Translations under genes and position numbers: made by a program
NCBI GenBank assembly: GCA_028554795.2
Contig: JAPYKE020000037.1
Coordinates: 1,613,501 to 1,677,500, forward strand
Length of the DNA: 64,000 bases
Source: Sinohyriopsis cumingii
Taxonomy: Eukaryota > Mollusca > Bivalvia > Unionida > Unionidae
Reading direction: 5' to 3'
Notes under the pieces: generated by a model
The model's input: only the letters and a program-made list of their open reading frames with translations
Databases searched by the model: none
Told to the model about the DNA's origin: nothing
In this document: positions 41,601-50,291 of the stretch, in pieces
Numbering within the stretch: the stretch's first letter is position 1
Layout: each line of letters starts with the position of its first letter

Positions 41601-42285
41601 TGTATCCATAGAAACACAAACATATTGGCACCATTAATAATTTGTTCTAGTTTGTTTTGGTAACACAAATGGACAATGTACAATTTTGGTCAAATATTGT
41701 CAGATTTGAAATACAAATATGTATGAAATCTTCATAAAATTATATATCAGGGCTTTTGAGGAGTGCTTATGATCAAGAAATGGCAGACCGAGCATGTTAT
41801 TTCCTGATGACTTTATGTCGGTGGAAATATCTCAAGACTGGCATATATGCATCAAAATATATTTTGGAAACATATTGCAAATGGTTTTGGCGAAAAATTT
41901 ACTATTTTACCTTCAAACGATGAAAAATATTGCAAAAACTCAATTTTACTGTTCTTGTAAGGCATGCCACAATCCAGGTTAGAAAATACTGTATGGCTCA
42001 AAGAATGACCTGGTTTAGTTGTCGTAGAACGCTTTATATCATATATAATATTCTGGTATGAGTAATGTTAGGTAATGTATGAAAGATATGGTATTCTGTT
42101 TCACTTTTCGTTTACTTGTCCTGCAGCGAATGCACCTTTCGGTACACATTCTTGCCTTGAAATTCCTGGTGCAGTTTATTTAGATAAGTTCTTTTGCATT
42201 CCCATTTGTAGAAGTAGCTGGAATACCACCAGAGAAGAGCAGTTTCTTTAAGCCATCATATCCCACTAACACTCAATCATCGATT
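38632..42285. other. Intergenic host DNA with a reversed LINE/SINE tail
   Basis: A 117-codon ORF (38,659-39,012) has no recognisable domain and I do not call it a gene. At about 40,743-40,830, a TAA-type repeat followed by GCGGACTTTTTATAGCGCC reads, on the minus strand, like a CR1/L2-type 3' tail. Otherwise nothing is recognised. Confidence 0.5.
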
Positions 42286-43163
42286 ATTTTGCCATCGTCA
42301 AACACTTTTCGCTATTCAAAATAAGATTCTACTTTTTGCTAGCGCTGCTATTTGTCTCCTAGTTTTTCCATTCCTGTTGATCTAAACCAGTGGTTTTATA
42401 AGTACGGATAGAACCCAGTACTCGGACAAGGAGTGTCAAACATTGAATAGCGTTGTTGATTCTAATGAATTGCAACATTATCATGTTATGGAAAATCTAG
42501 TCAAAAATATAATTATTGGATGGTCGGCATATATGACATTCCTCTACTGGGTCGAGAAAAAACATGTAAGAAAACAACAGATCTAATTTGTTTTTAATTT
42601 TTTTTATAATTGTTTTTAAAATTTGTAGTTTTTTTTTGTTGTCCCTAATTGAAGTGTACCATACACAGATTTTTTAGTCAAGGTTCGGAAAAGCTACATG
42701 AACTGTTACTTTTGCCAAGTGTATGCCGTAAGGTAACGTGACCTCAGCTTAAAATGAGGGGGATCAAAATGATTGCGAAAGTTAGCTTGTTTTGCGAGTA
42801 AATGTGTGAAATACGAAACGGGCTTAGTAAATATCCAGGTTCTGTCTAAACAATAATAAAGTGCAAATTTACTTACCAAAGGTCTTTGCATTTTACAAAA
42901 TACAATTTCTGTAAATTTGCAAACTGATAAACAATCAAGGATGTTCAGTCTTCACTAACGATAAATATTTTTGTCTGAAATAATTCGTTATCTGTGATCT
43001 TTGCATATATCTCTGCTTAACAATGGTGCACCACGTATCATAGACTAAATTGGGGATAGGGGGTAATAGGTCTCGATAACAGAGGTATTTGCAAGTTATA
43101 GTCATTCCTAAATACATTTCCCATATGTCCCTTCCTGTTTTGATAGCTAGGTCTAATAACATT
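42286..43163 (+). repeat. Low-copy repeat copy 2, left half
   Basis: Collinear with 28,829-29,764. It is interrupted at the AACATT target by the Polinton and resumes at 63,469. Confidence 0.85.
43158..43163. repeat. Polinton target-site duplication, left
   Basis: AACATT, repeated at 63,469-63,474. A 6-bp duplication is the norm for Polintons. Confidence 0.9.
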
Positions 43164-43573
43164 GGTAGTAATAGGGGCCACCCTAGCCTTAATGGGAATT
43201 AGCATTACAGGACCCCCTTGGGCCACTCTAGCCTCAAGGGAAATTTAACATGGGGAAAAATCATGGGCCACTCTAGCCTCAAGGGGAATTTAACATGGGA
43301 AATAGTCTTGGGCCACTCTAGCCTCAAGGGGAATTGAACATGGGGAAAAAGTCTTGGGCCACTCTAGCCTCAAGGGGAATCGAACATGGGGAATAGAGTT
43401 TGGGTTTGTCTAGGGACAAGGGGAATTAAACATGGGAGAAAAAAACTACTTTAGGGACAAGGGGAATTTAACATGGGAATTTAAAAAAAAAAAATTAAAG
43501 AAAAGGGTAGGCAATTGAAAGTCAATCTCTTTTCGAGACCTATGAGTGGCCCTAAAAAGGGCCTTTGGGTTTC
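43164..43573 (+). repeat. Polinton left terminal inverted repeat
   Basis: Begins GGTAGTAATAGGGGCC. It consists of seven subrepeats of about 45 bp (motif GGCCACTCTAGCCTCAAGGG then GAACATGGGG), an A-rich stretch, then the histone-type stem-loop block at its inner edge (43,526-43,563). It matches the right repeat closely except that it has one extra subrepeat. Confidence 0.95.
43526..43563 (-). terminator. Histone-type 3' stem-loop plus downstream element (gene at 43.6-44.2 kb)
   Basis: On the minus strand, GGCCCTTTTTAGGGCC (43,563-43,548) forms a perfect 6-bp stem with a 4-nt loop. It fits the histone consensus GGYYYTTYTHARRRCC and is preceded by CCAAA. CGAAAAGAGA follows 12 nt later (43,535-43,526) and resembles the U7-binding histone downstream element. 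It lies 48 nt after the stop of the 198-codon gene and inside the left terminal repeat. Confidence 0.8.
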
Positions 43574-43612
43574 TTCTTCTTCTTCTTCTTCTTCTTCTTC
43601 TTCTTCTTCTTC
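43573..43612. repeat. (TTC)n microsatellite in a 3' UTR
   Basis: TTC trinucleotides between the stop codon of the leftmost gene and its stem-loop. This expansion explains why that 3' UTR (48 nt) is longer than the 23-29 nt of the other stem-loop genes. Confidence 0.9.
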
Positions 43613-44208
43613 TAACTCCTTAACTTCTTTATCCATCCTCTTATTTTTTCCATCATTCCTTTCTTCTTCTTGTTTCCTGTTTCCGGTATCCAGTCCGGGT
43701 GACCCATGGCTCGGAACTTCTGTTGAATTTTCATCCAGTTAGCGTTTAGTTTCTCTAGTTCTTCCTTTTTCTTTCTATTTTCTTCTTCTTTTCTTTCCTT
43801 TGACCACTTTTCTTTGATCTTCTTCACCTCTTCGGTCAGCACATTCCTCATTACTTCTTCCGCTTTCTTAAGCTTGTCTAAGCCCCACTTCACAAAAGAC
43901 CAATCTGTCCATTCTACAATGTCTTCTAAAAAACACCTTACACTCGTCACATAAACTATGGCTTCTTTCAACCTGCCCATTTTCACATACGGTGGGTTAA
44001 TGAAACCTCTGATTCTCTTCTCCTCATCCTCTATCATTTCTTTCACAATATCGAGGGCTAAGTGGAGGCTGGTTACTTGTCTTGAGACGAAGTCTTTTGT
44101 CACTGCATGCCTCCATTCCTGTTCAAGCCTTTCTGCTACATTCAATCCATCCACTATCCAATACCAACTTCCCATAAGGTTGTTATACAAAGCTGAAGCT
44201 GCTGGCAT
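43612..44208 (-). CDS. Coiled-coil protein, tandem family member A
   Basis: 198 codons, intact, starting at ATG 44,208, about 55 bp downstream of a TATA-like TATAAG. The N-terminal half is helical with Trp-rich patches. The C-terminal half is a Lys/Glu-rich predicted coiled coil (VLTEEVKKIKEKWSKERK then EELEKLNANW). It shares the EEV-x-x-(E/I)KE-x-W-x-(E/K) pattern and the regulatory regions with the genes at 45.4-45.8 kb and 44.7-45.0 kb, so the three are tandem paralogues. No enzymatic motif. Function unknown. Its position beside the terminal repeat and its histone-like 3' end set it apart from the structural genes. Confidence 0.75.
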   Translation of the reverse strand: MPAASALYNNLMGSWYWIVDGLNVAERLEQEWRHAVTKDFVSRQVTSLHLALDIVKEMIEDEEKRIRGFINPPYVKMGRLKEAIVYVTSVRCFLEDIVEWTDWSFVKWGLDKLKKAEEVMRNVLTEEVKKIKEKWSKERKEEENRKKKEELEKLNANWMKIQQKFRAMGHPDWIPETGNKKKKGMMEKIRGWIKKLRS

Positions 44209-44261
44209 CTTCTTGTTTGCTTATTCCGTGGAATGGGCTCCAATGGCAAACACTGTGAGTT

Positions 44262-44370
44262 CTTATAGTGAAAGCGCGGACGTGATGGAAAACATCCCCC
44301 TAAGACATAAAATTGATATTACCTAGATCATAACCTAACAACGCGCGGACGTGAAGGAAAACATCCCTTA
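44262..44370 (-). promoter_or_regulatory. Promoter of tandem gene A: TATA plus two conserved boxes
   Basis: TATAAG (44,262-44,267) is preceded by a box of about 30 bp containing GATGTTTTCCATCACGTCCG (44,271-44,301). A second copy of the box lies at 44,341-44,370. The same arrangement precedes the other two tandem genes. Confidence 0.7.
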
Positions 44371-44506
44371 CTTTTCTCATTTCATATGATCTACTATCCA
44401 CATACGTAAAGCATCAATAAACAAACCCCTAATCTACTATTTACACACGCAAAGCATTAAAATGAAACCCAAATCTACTATCCACACAAACCTACGTCAG
44501 CGCTTA

Positions 44507-44507
<1 letters not shown>

Positions 44508-44543
<36 letters not shown>
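44508..44543. repeat. (CA)n microsatellite inside the Polinton
   Basis: CA run in the A-B intergenic region, absent from the otherwise paralogous B-C intergenic region. Confidence 0.9.
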
Positions 44544-44545
<2 letters not shown>

Positions 44546-44605
44546 GAAAAAAGAGTCAGTGTTTATATTCACACTACTTTACATACACACATTGGCAAAT
44601 CGATT

Positions 44606-44647
44606 GTTATTTCTTTTCTAAAGGTTTGGGTAGCCCTGAAAAGGGCT
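44606..44647 (-). terminator. Histone-type 3' stem-loop plus downstream element (gene at 44.7-45.0 kb)
   Basis: Minus-strand AGCCCTTTTCAGGGCT (44,647-44,632) is a perfect 6-bp stem with a UUUC loop, flanked by ACAAAC and ACCCA as in histone mRNAs. The purine-rich TAGAAAAGAAATAAC follows (44,620-44,606). It is 29 nt after the stop codon. Confidence 0.8.
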
Positions 44648-44676
44648 GTTTGTTTTGGAACTCCAGTGACACCTGG

Positions 44677-44973
44677 TTAATGATGGCACCTTCCAGGCCT
44701 GGCACCACACACACATCTTCTTCCCCGGTCTCCTTTTACCTTTTTTCTTGGGAGTGCAGAGGCGGGATAAGTGGCTTCAGAATCCCAATTTTCTGTCTCT
44801 GGGATTCTGAAATTTCTTCTCTCCTTTTCCTCCTCTTCTTTTTTTCTTCTTTCCTCCTCCTCTTTCATCCTTCCCTCTTCGACAATGGCCTCCGCGGCCA
44901 GTTCATTTAGTATGCGCCTGGCATATTCCAGGTGTATCTGGAGTTCTAGAAGCTTTACAATTCTGGTATTCAT
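44677..44973 (-). CDS. Coiled-coil protein, tandem family member B
   Basis: 98 codons from ATG 44,973. The N-terminus is helical (IVKLLELQIHLEYARRIL), followed by a Glu/Lys/Arg-rich coiled-coil stretch (about 35-52) and a Cys/His/Arg-rich tail (CVCGARPGRCHH). It is shorter than its paralogues and may be truncated at the C-terminus. It shares promoter box, TATA position and 3' stem-loop with its neighbours. Function unknown. Confidence 0.65.
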   Translation of the reverse strand: MNTRIVKLLELQIHLEYARRILNELAAEAIVEEGRMKEEEERRKKEEEEKERRNFRIPETENWDSEATYPASALPRKKVKGDRGRRCVCGARPGRCHH

Positions 44974-45023
44974 TGCCTTGTTAACGAATGAACAGGGTAG
45001 CTAGACTGCCCAGCGATTTTCAA

Positions 45024-45123
45024 TTTATACTAAAAGCGCGGACGTGAAGGAAAACATCCCCCTAAAAACAAAATTGATCTTACCTAGATCATGACCAAAC
45101 AACGCGCGGACCTAAAAGAAACA
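45024..45123 (-). promoter_or_regulatory. Promoter of tandem gene B: TATA plus conserved boxes
   Basis: TATAAA (45,024-45,029) lies immediately after the conserved box (45,033-45,063, core TTCCTTCACGTCCGCG). A decayed second copy of the box is at 45,101-45,123. Confidence 0.7.
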
Positions 45124-45354
45124 CTCACTCACTTTTTTATACTGCCCATCACTATTCAAAAAAATTTTATTAAACAAATAATATACTATCCACATACGCA
45201 AAGCAATCAAACCCCAAATCTACTCTCCACGCACGTCAAACAGCAAAAAAACATGATCATAATCTACTATCCACACTAACACATACACTCACATCACAAA
45301 AAAGTCAGTGTTTATATTCACACTACTCTACCTACACACATTGGCAAATCGATT

Positions 45355-45396
45355 GTTATTTCTTTTCTAGAGTATTGGGTAGCTTTGAAAAGGGCT
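45355..45396 (-). terminator. Degenerate histone-type stem-loop (gene at 45.4-45.8 kb)
   Basis: Minus-strand AGCCCTTTTCAAAGCT (45,396-45,381) keeps loop and closing pairs but has two C-A mismatches in the stem. CTAGAAAAGAAATAAC follows (45,370-45,355). It is 29 nt after the stop codon, at the same position as in the paralogous gene. Confidence 0.6.
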
Positions 45397-45425
45397 GTTT
45401 TTTTTTTGTTTGCTATGGCAATCTT

Positions 45426-45770
45426 TTAGTTTCTAAGAATGCGACGTCCTCTGAGGATAGACTTTCTGACGATAGGTCTGCTTCTTCGGAAAGAGAAGAA
45501 GAACTCTTTGGTGTCTCTGTCAGATTCAGGTTTCTGCTGCTGATGTTGTTGCTGCTGTTGCTGCTCTCTCTGCTGTTTCTGAAGTCTGTACTTCTCTGTC
45601 CATTCTTCTTTCTCCCTGTTCACTTCTTCTCTGAAGAGCTCTTCTATCAGGTCTTCAGTGACTTTTAACATTCTCACATTCTCTATCTCTTCTGGCTTCG
45701 GTATCAGACTGTGTCTGACCCTATGCAGATTCACGTAGGCTTCGTTTAGCTTGGCTAGTTTGGAGCACAT
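45426..45770 (-). CDS. Gln-rich coiled-coil protein, tandem family member C
   Basis: 114 codons if translation starts at ATG 45,770. The open frame extends upstream to 45,899, but the conserved promoter box and TATA-like element lie inside that extension, which argues for the internal start. Features are a helical N-terminus (KLAKLNEAYVNLHRVRHSL), a coiled coil (EELFREEVNREKEEWTEKYR), a poly-Gln tract of about 11 residues, and a basic Arg-rich C-terminus. Function unknown. Confidence 0.65.
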   Translation of the reverse strand: MCSKLAKLNEAYVNLHRVRHSLIPKPEEIENVRMLKVTEDLIEELFREEVNREKEEWTEKYRLQKQQREQQQQQQHQQQKPESDRDTKEFFFSFRRSRPIVRKSILRGRRILRN

Positions 45771-45821
45771 CTTCGTAGGAGGATGAGTCGACAATGGATG
45801 GTCAGACTGGAAACTACCCCC

Positions 45822-45864
45822 GTTCTTAAAGTCAAAGCGCGGACGTGAAGGAAAACATCCCTCT
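45822..45864 (-). promoter_or_regulatory. Promoter of tandem gene C: conserved box
   Basis: The conserved box (45,834-45,864, core TTCCTTCACGTCCGCG) is followed by TATA-like TTTAAG (45,822-45,830). It sits about 65 bp upstream of the chosen ATG, the same distance as in the paralogues. Confidence 0.65.
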
Positions 45865-45988
45865 ACGGTTTTCGAGCTGCAACGTTCAATGAGTGTCATG
45901 AGAGGGATAGTAAGAAGTCAAAGAGCATGAATCAACATTCTTATAGCCAAACAAAAGACAAAGGCATTTTTTGCAAAACACAACATTT

Positions 45989-45994
45989 TTTATT
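45989..45994 (-). terminator. Poly(A) signal after the protease gene
   Basis: Minus-strand AATAAA about 110 nt after the protease stop. It probably ends the long capsid-gene transcript, in contrast to the stem-loop ends of the neighbouring genes. Confidence 0.55.
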
Positions 45995-46105
45995 CAAAAT
46001 CACTTAACACTAACAAACAACTCTAACATTTTTAACAATAATCCAACAATATAACATCAAACATTTTTTTTTTTTCAAATCACAAACATTTTTTCAATTA
46101 ACACT

Positions 46106-46666
46106 CTACTTTAAACAGGGCTGACAACGTTGTGAATGAAATTGTGATTTCCACTGTTGGAAGTCATTAGGCCATTGATGGACACTACGTTTCCTAGCTT
46201 GAGACAAAAGATAAGCATAATGGTCACAAAACCATCGATCTACTTTCACATCGTTTCTTGAAGAAGAACGAGGATCAAAATGAGTCACTAAATGTTCTAA
46301 GGAATAGCCCAGGCTGCGATGATGCAGAAAATACACACAATACTGTCCACACACCAAGGAACCTGTGCCTTGTAATTTCACATTATTGAATCGGGTGGTC
46401 TGAGCATTTCTTCTCATAAAGTCAATGATATCGTCTTCAAAAGGGGGCAATCCGTACGAATCGAAATATTCCACACATCCTTCTTGAGGAATGTAAACGG
46501 CTACCCAGTGGGTTCCTGGGAGATGAGTGTCGTCCGTGTTGATCACATAAGCTAGATGGTCTTGAGGTTTGCGATGAGGGAGTTCATCTTTAGCACAGAT
46601 GACAGGATTCCAAGAAGCAGTGTACGAACTGTGGTTCAAAAGGTAATAAAGTTCCCAGGTATCCAT
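46106..46666 (-). CDS. Adenain-type (C5-like) cysteine protease
   Basis: 186 codons, intact. It matches the maturation protease of adenoviruses and Polintons: catalytic His in GTHWVAVYI (H53), acidic partner in YFDSYG (D69), Gln in KLQGTG (Q99), nucleophile in LVCGQYC (C106). In adenoviruses this enzyme cleaves capsid and core precursors inside the virion. The ATG at 46,666 lies 22 nt after the stop of the preceding gene and no separate TATA box is evident, so it is probably expressed with the capsid cluster. Confidence 0.9.
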   Translation of the reverse strand: MDTWELYYLLNHSSYTASWNPVICAKDELPHRKPQDHLAYVINTDDTHLPGTHWVAVYIPQEGCVEYFDSYGLPPFEDDIIDFMRRNAQTTRFNNVKLQGTGSLVCGQYCVYFLHHRSLGYSLEHLVTHFDPRSSSRNDVKVDRWFCDHYAYLLSQARKRSVHQWPNDFQQWKSQFHSQRCQPCLK

Positions 46667-46687
46667 TTTTGTGTGGTTTTTTCTTCT

Positions 46688-47180
46688 TCACAGGTAATAA
46701 TAAGTCATCAATTCGATCCTGACTTTTTGCTTGAAAATGTCTGACAAATAACCATTTCTTCGTTTCGTCTCCTCACTCTGATTCAGGAGAGCTTCGATAC
46801 GATGGATCTCTTGAGTGGTTAATGGTGGACAAGAATGTTCACGCAAGTCTTTATACCACTGATGCAACACGACTTCGTCCGAGATGAGACTCCAAGCTTC
46901 GTCCAGATACTCGTTCAATTTTTCTTCTTGACTCAGCATCAGGCATTTATCGTGTTGAATTTGACTGGGATGATCGTTTTGACATCCATAGCAATCTTTC
47001 TTGATCAATTCCGTCATTTTTTCGACCAAGTGTTTGGCAAAACAGGAGACTAAATGGGTTTCTTGTTCTGGCCATCTTGACTTCATCATGATCGTCTTTG
47101 TCTTGGGATTCTTCCATGGTCTCCTCACATTCCATGTCCAAAGTTTCTCCACTAGGTAAAGAGGGATAACAGTCTTCCAT
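46688..47180 (-). pseudogene. Cys/His-motif protein of the capsid cluster (frameshifted)
   Basis: An acidic N-terminus starts at ATG 47,180 (MEDCYPSLPSGETLDMECEE), 5 nt after the capsid-gene stop. It passes into another frame near 47,085, where the conserved part lies: CYGCQNDHPSQIQHDKCL, a C-x2-C ... H-x3-C pattern that looks metal-binding, followed by a helical C-terminus. I recall this PSQ-containing motif from other Polinton-like elements but know of no function. A single frameshift is the simplest explanation for the two frames. Confidence 0.65.
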
Positions 47181-47185
47181 GGCTT

Positions 47186-48505
47186 CTAATAATCTAGAAT
47201 GACTTCTCTCAAACTGTTGATTTCTATCGTATTGTCGAATTCTGCATACAGGATGACGTTCAACGTTGGATCAGCAGAGTCTCGGTTTGCAAACTGAATT
47301 TCCACACGAATCTAGCTGGATTTTATAGGGTGGAAATGTCCCTCGTTGCTGCCTTGGTCTGGAGTGAAATCAAAACCCCACAAAGCATAGCCTCCTACAT
47401 AATCCTCGTACGTAATGCCATGACTGGTGTTGGTTCCTAACTGTCCCGTGGCTTCGTATAGGGACAAGTGCGATCTCAAGTAATTGTTCTGAGTAAAGTT
47501 AGGCTCAAAGGGTCGGGTACACAAGGTCTTGCCGTCGCGACTGACTTCGATCTTGGACACGCCAAAGTGTCGAAACTCAAAAGGATTTTCGTTGTGAAGT
47601 CCATTGAAAGCTGAATTCCTGACGATACCAACGATCAAACGTTTGGGTAACTGTCCTTGGAACAGATGATCTTCGATCATGGATCGCTGTCCAACAGGAA
47701 TGGTGAACGTTTTCACTTCTACGCGTCGTATCGGATACTTGGCGGTCGTTCTGCTCAACGTCTGACTGACGTCATTTCCCACTTTAGGTAACACTTCCAC
47801 ACGACGCACGTAAAGACGGGCTTCTTGAATGAAAGTTTTGTATTCCTTGGCATGGGGCATCAAATGGAAAGCGGCACTGCTACGATTCAGTCTCAGACGG
47901 ATATCCACTCCGTTCAGCAAATACTTTTCTTGTAACCACATGTCCAAGTGCAAACGATCCATCAGTTCTAAACTTCGCCCTTGCAGAATTTTATTTCTAC
48001 GTGTGTTAAACCCCACATTGTGAGGTTCGTCATCTGTTGTGAGGACTGTGTCGTTAAACGTGCCTGTCGTGTCAGGTTTCCATACCACGCAAGCATTCAG
48101 ATGAGTATTCTTGGCTTCTTTTCAGTACGTCAAGAGATTTTCCAGGTAGGCACGATAAGGGTAAGTATCCATGCTGCTGCTGACCAGTTTGTTATTCAAG
48201 TACAAGTCCACTTCACTGAACAAGGAATGCATGAAATTGTTGACATGAGCTACTCTATCATTGGCTCCAGGATTGGTGTTGTCCGTTTTGATCACTTTGA
48301 CTTTCAAGTACAGATAACTGCTATTCAGATCGATGTAATCTTCGGGCTGACCTTTGATGTCAAACTCGATGGGAGCAGAATCCGTCAAAGAGGAGACCGG
48401 TTGAAATTCCACCCACTGGGATTCTTGCATGGTCATCATGGTGGGCGGCATGGCAAACAGATCCAGTTCCGACTTGGAACAAGCGCAAGACTCTCGGTGC
48501 ATCAT
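47186..48505 (-). pseudogene. Major capsid protein (double jelly-roll), two nonsense codons
   Basis: One continuous frame of 440 codons is interrupted by TGA (48,122-48,124) and TAG (47,312-47,314) and ends at TAG 47,186. Recognition is from the typical N-terminus (CSKSELDLFAMPPT, then WVEFQPVSSL), the EDYIDLNSSYLYLKV strand, YPYRAYLENLL just before the first stop, and near the C-terminus GFDFTPDQ and LNVILYAEFDNTIEI. Polinton MCPs form double jelly-roll hexon-like trimers. Because the reading frame is intact on both sides of each stop, these are point nonsense mutations, not gene boundaries. Confidence 0.9.
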
Positions 48506-48523
48506 TTTTTTTGTTGTTCTTTC

Positions 48524-48950
48524 TCAATAATCGAAAACGTCTAAGTCTCGAACGGTTCTTCTTTTCTTTGTCTTTCTAGCTTTAGACGTGTGAAGTCTGG
48601 TGAAAGGGTATTTTCTTCGTCGTCTCTTTCTACCTTGTCCTTGCTGCTATGCCTGACTCGGTAGCGTGCAGGGCATTTATAGATGTTTCTCGTCGGCCCA
48701 AAAGGTCTTTACCCGTTTGCAGCAAGACATTTTTGCCTGCCCTCATGAAATCTTCTTTGGGGTTTTGTTTGTCGATGATGACATTTTGAAGAAATTCTTT
48801 GCCTTGTGTCAGTGCCGCATTTTTCAAGGCGTGCAATCCGCGTGTCACCATCGGTTTCAACACCGGAGCCACCGAACGAAAAGCCGATTTTAACATATCT
48901 CCTAAACCGTGTCCTCGCTGTCGAGCAACCCCTCGGTACACTGGATACAT
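48524..48950 (-). pseudogene. pVI-like minor capsid/core protein (frameshifted)
   Basis: Starts at ATG 48,950, 3 nt after the penton stop. The N-terminus contains GHGLGDMLKSAFRSVAPVLK, an amphipathic Gly-rich segment like the membrane-active pVI-type proteins of Polintons. The first frame ends at 48,630, but a strongly basic segment (GRKRRRRKYPFTRLHTSK) ending in RTVRDLDVFDY follows in the next frame to a stop at 48,524, 18 nt before the capsid ATG. A 1-nt shift near 48,640-48,650 best explains this. Confidence 0.7.
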
Positions 48951-48953
48951 GAC

Positions 48954-49883
48954 TTACGAGTCGTGAGAGAACCGTTTTCGAAAATGAAGTTTCACCGATA
49001 CTTTTCCTTTGATAAATGGAATATTTTGTCCCAGATCTCCTTTTATAGCAATGTTGACCGTGTCCAAATACGACTTGCTGACAGGTAAATAGTGAGGATG
49101 TACAAATTCGCGGTGAACGTGGTAAGTGTTTCCACCTTCCTCGTCAGCGTTCGTGGCAGAATCCACTTTGAAAGGAATGACACGCAATAACGGCACAGAG
49201 GTGTGCCCCACCACGTTATACTCCACCACATCGGAGTACACAAACATCAAATTCAGTCCTTGGTTCAGTTCAACCGGGGCACGAAAAAACTTGGCAAAAG
49301 ACTCGTTCTCGTAAATGATTGGTAATTCGGTTTTCTTGAGCATGGTCATTCTCAGGTCCATGTCTCCACCCAACATGTCAAACAATTCAGAACAAAATAA
49401 AATGGACAGGATTTTACTCCCGTCAAATTTCATCAGGAAGCGAGGAGCTGCTTTGTGGTACTCCATGGTGACACTTTTTTTGACACTTTCCAAAGCTTTC
49501 AGAAACACGACATTAAATCTGGAGGTAATGGGGCTGACCAAATGTTGATCACTAAAATAGTAGCCTGGGGGAATAAACAAGCGGTAGGACCACTTTTGAG
49601 TTTTGTCATCATAGGTTTTGTGATCATATTTGACATGGGTATTCAAGTACTTTTGCATTGACTCGTCATGAACTTCCACCGTAAAAAAACTTTGATTGGG
49701 AAGGACATTGAGGACTTGGGTCGGGTGAATGATTTCCACTAAAGCCACTTCCCAATGGGCTTCGTGATCTAATGGGATGGCCTGAGGTAATTTGGCCGTG
49801 TAACAGCACAACGTGTTCTTGGGAAACACCTCCATGGAACTGTCACTGGGTAAGGTTAAGTAAAATTGGTTTTGGTGACTCAT
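48954..49883 (-). CDS. Minor capsid (penton-like) protein
   Basis: 309 codons, intact. The N-terminus (FYLTLPSDSSMEVFP, then HWEVALVEIIHP) is characteristic of Polinton penton-like proteins, which have a single jelly-roll fold and occupy the five-fold vertices. Its place next to pVI-like and MCP genes is the usual order. One of the few structural genes here with no lesion. Confidence 0.9.
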   Translation of the reverse strand: MSHQNQFYLTLPSDSSMEVFPKNTLCCYTAKLPQAIPLDHEAHWEVALVEIIHPTQVLNVLPNQSFFTVEVHDESMQKYLNTHVKYDHKTYDDKTQKWSYRLFIPPGYYFSDQHLVSPITSRFNVVFLKALESVKKSVTMEYHKAAPRFLMKFDGSKILSILFCSELFDMLGGDMDLRMTMLKKTELPIIYENESFAKFFRAPVELNQGLNLMFVYSDVVEYNVVGHTSVPLLRVIPFKVDSATNADEEGGNTYHVHREFVHPHYLPVSKSYLDTVNIAIKGDLGQNIPFIKGKVSVKLHFRKRFSHDS

Positions 49884-49923
49884 AATTCCAGAGTTCTGTG
49901 GCTGTCCGAGGGGTTACTGGACG

Positions 49924-50286
49924 TCAGAGGCGTGTCTCCGCCCAAAATAGGGTTGTTGTTGTTGGAGTGGTGACTGGCACTGACACGGACACTAGGTTCC
50001 CGTGGTTCCCGTTCGAGGTGAATTTCAGGGAGGGATTAGGAAGCAGGTAACCGATGCAACTGCTCAATAAAATGGTCCACAATTGTTTGTCTCCTTGTTG
50101 CAAACTCAAATTGGCGATGGCTGCCCCCATGACACAATACACCACGAAGATTTGGCAGAAAAAGACGATTTGCGTTTTAGGCACACGTTCTCCGCACCAC
50201 ACCCCCAAGGGTTGTTTTTGTAAATCTTGCAGAGAAGAACAAGGTGAAGGAGTGGTCGACGTAGCTGGGTCTGTGTGAAAGGGCAT
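49924..50286 (-). CDS. Small two-helix membrane protein of the capsid cluster
   Basis: 120 codons from ATG 50,286, which lies 5 nt after the integrase stop (an upstream GTG is less likely). Two hydrophobic helices are visible: IVFFCQIFVVYCVMGAAIA and LWTILLSSCIGYLLP. A protein with this LLSSxxGYLLPNP signature is common beside the Polinton penton gene. It is presumably a virion or host-membrane protein, function unproven. Confidence 0.75.
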   Translation of the reverse strand: MPFHTDPATSTTPSPCSSLQDLQKQPLGVWCGERVPKTQIVFFCQIFVVYCVMGAAIANLSLQQGDKQLWTILLSSCIGYLLPNPSLKFTSNGNHGNLVSVSVPVTTPTTTTLFWAETRL

Positions 50287-50291
50287 GATGG

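Noticed and set aside
45771..45899. Upstream extension of the Gln-rich ORF to 45,899
   Set aside because: The extension contains the conserved promoter box shared with the two paralogous units, so it is regulatory, not coding.
48122..48124. Possible stop-codon reassignment or read-through in the capsid and polymerase genes
   Set aside because: The interrupting codons include TGA, TAA and TAG, and frameshifts occur as well; random decay explains all of them more simply.
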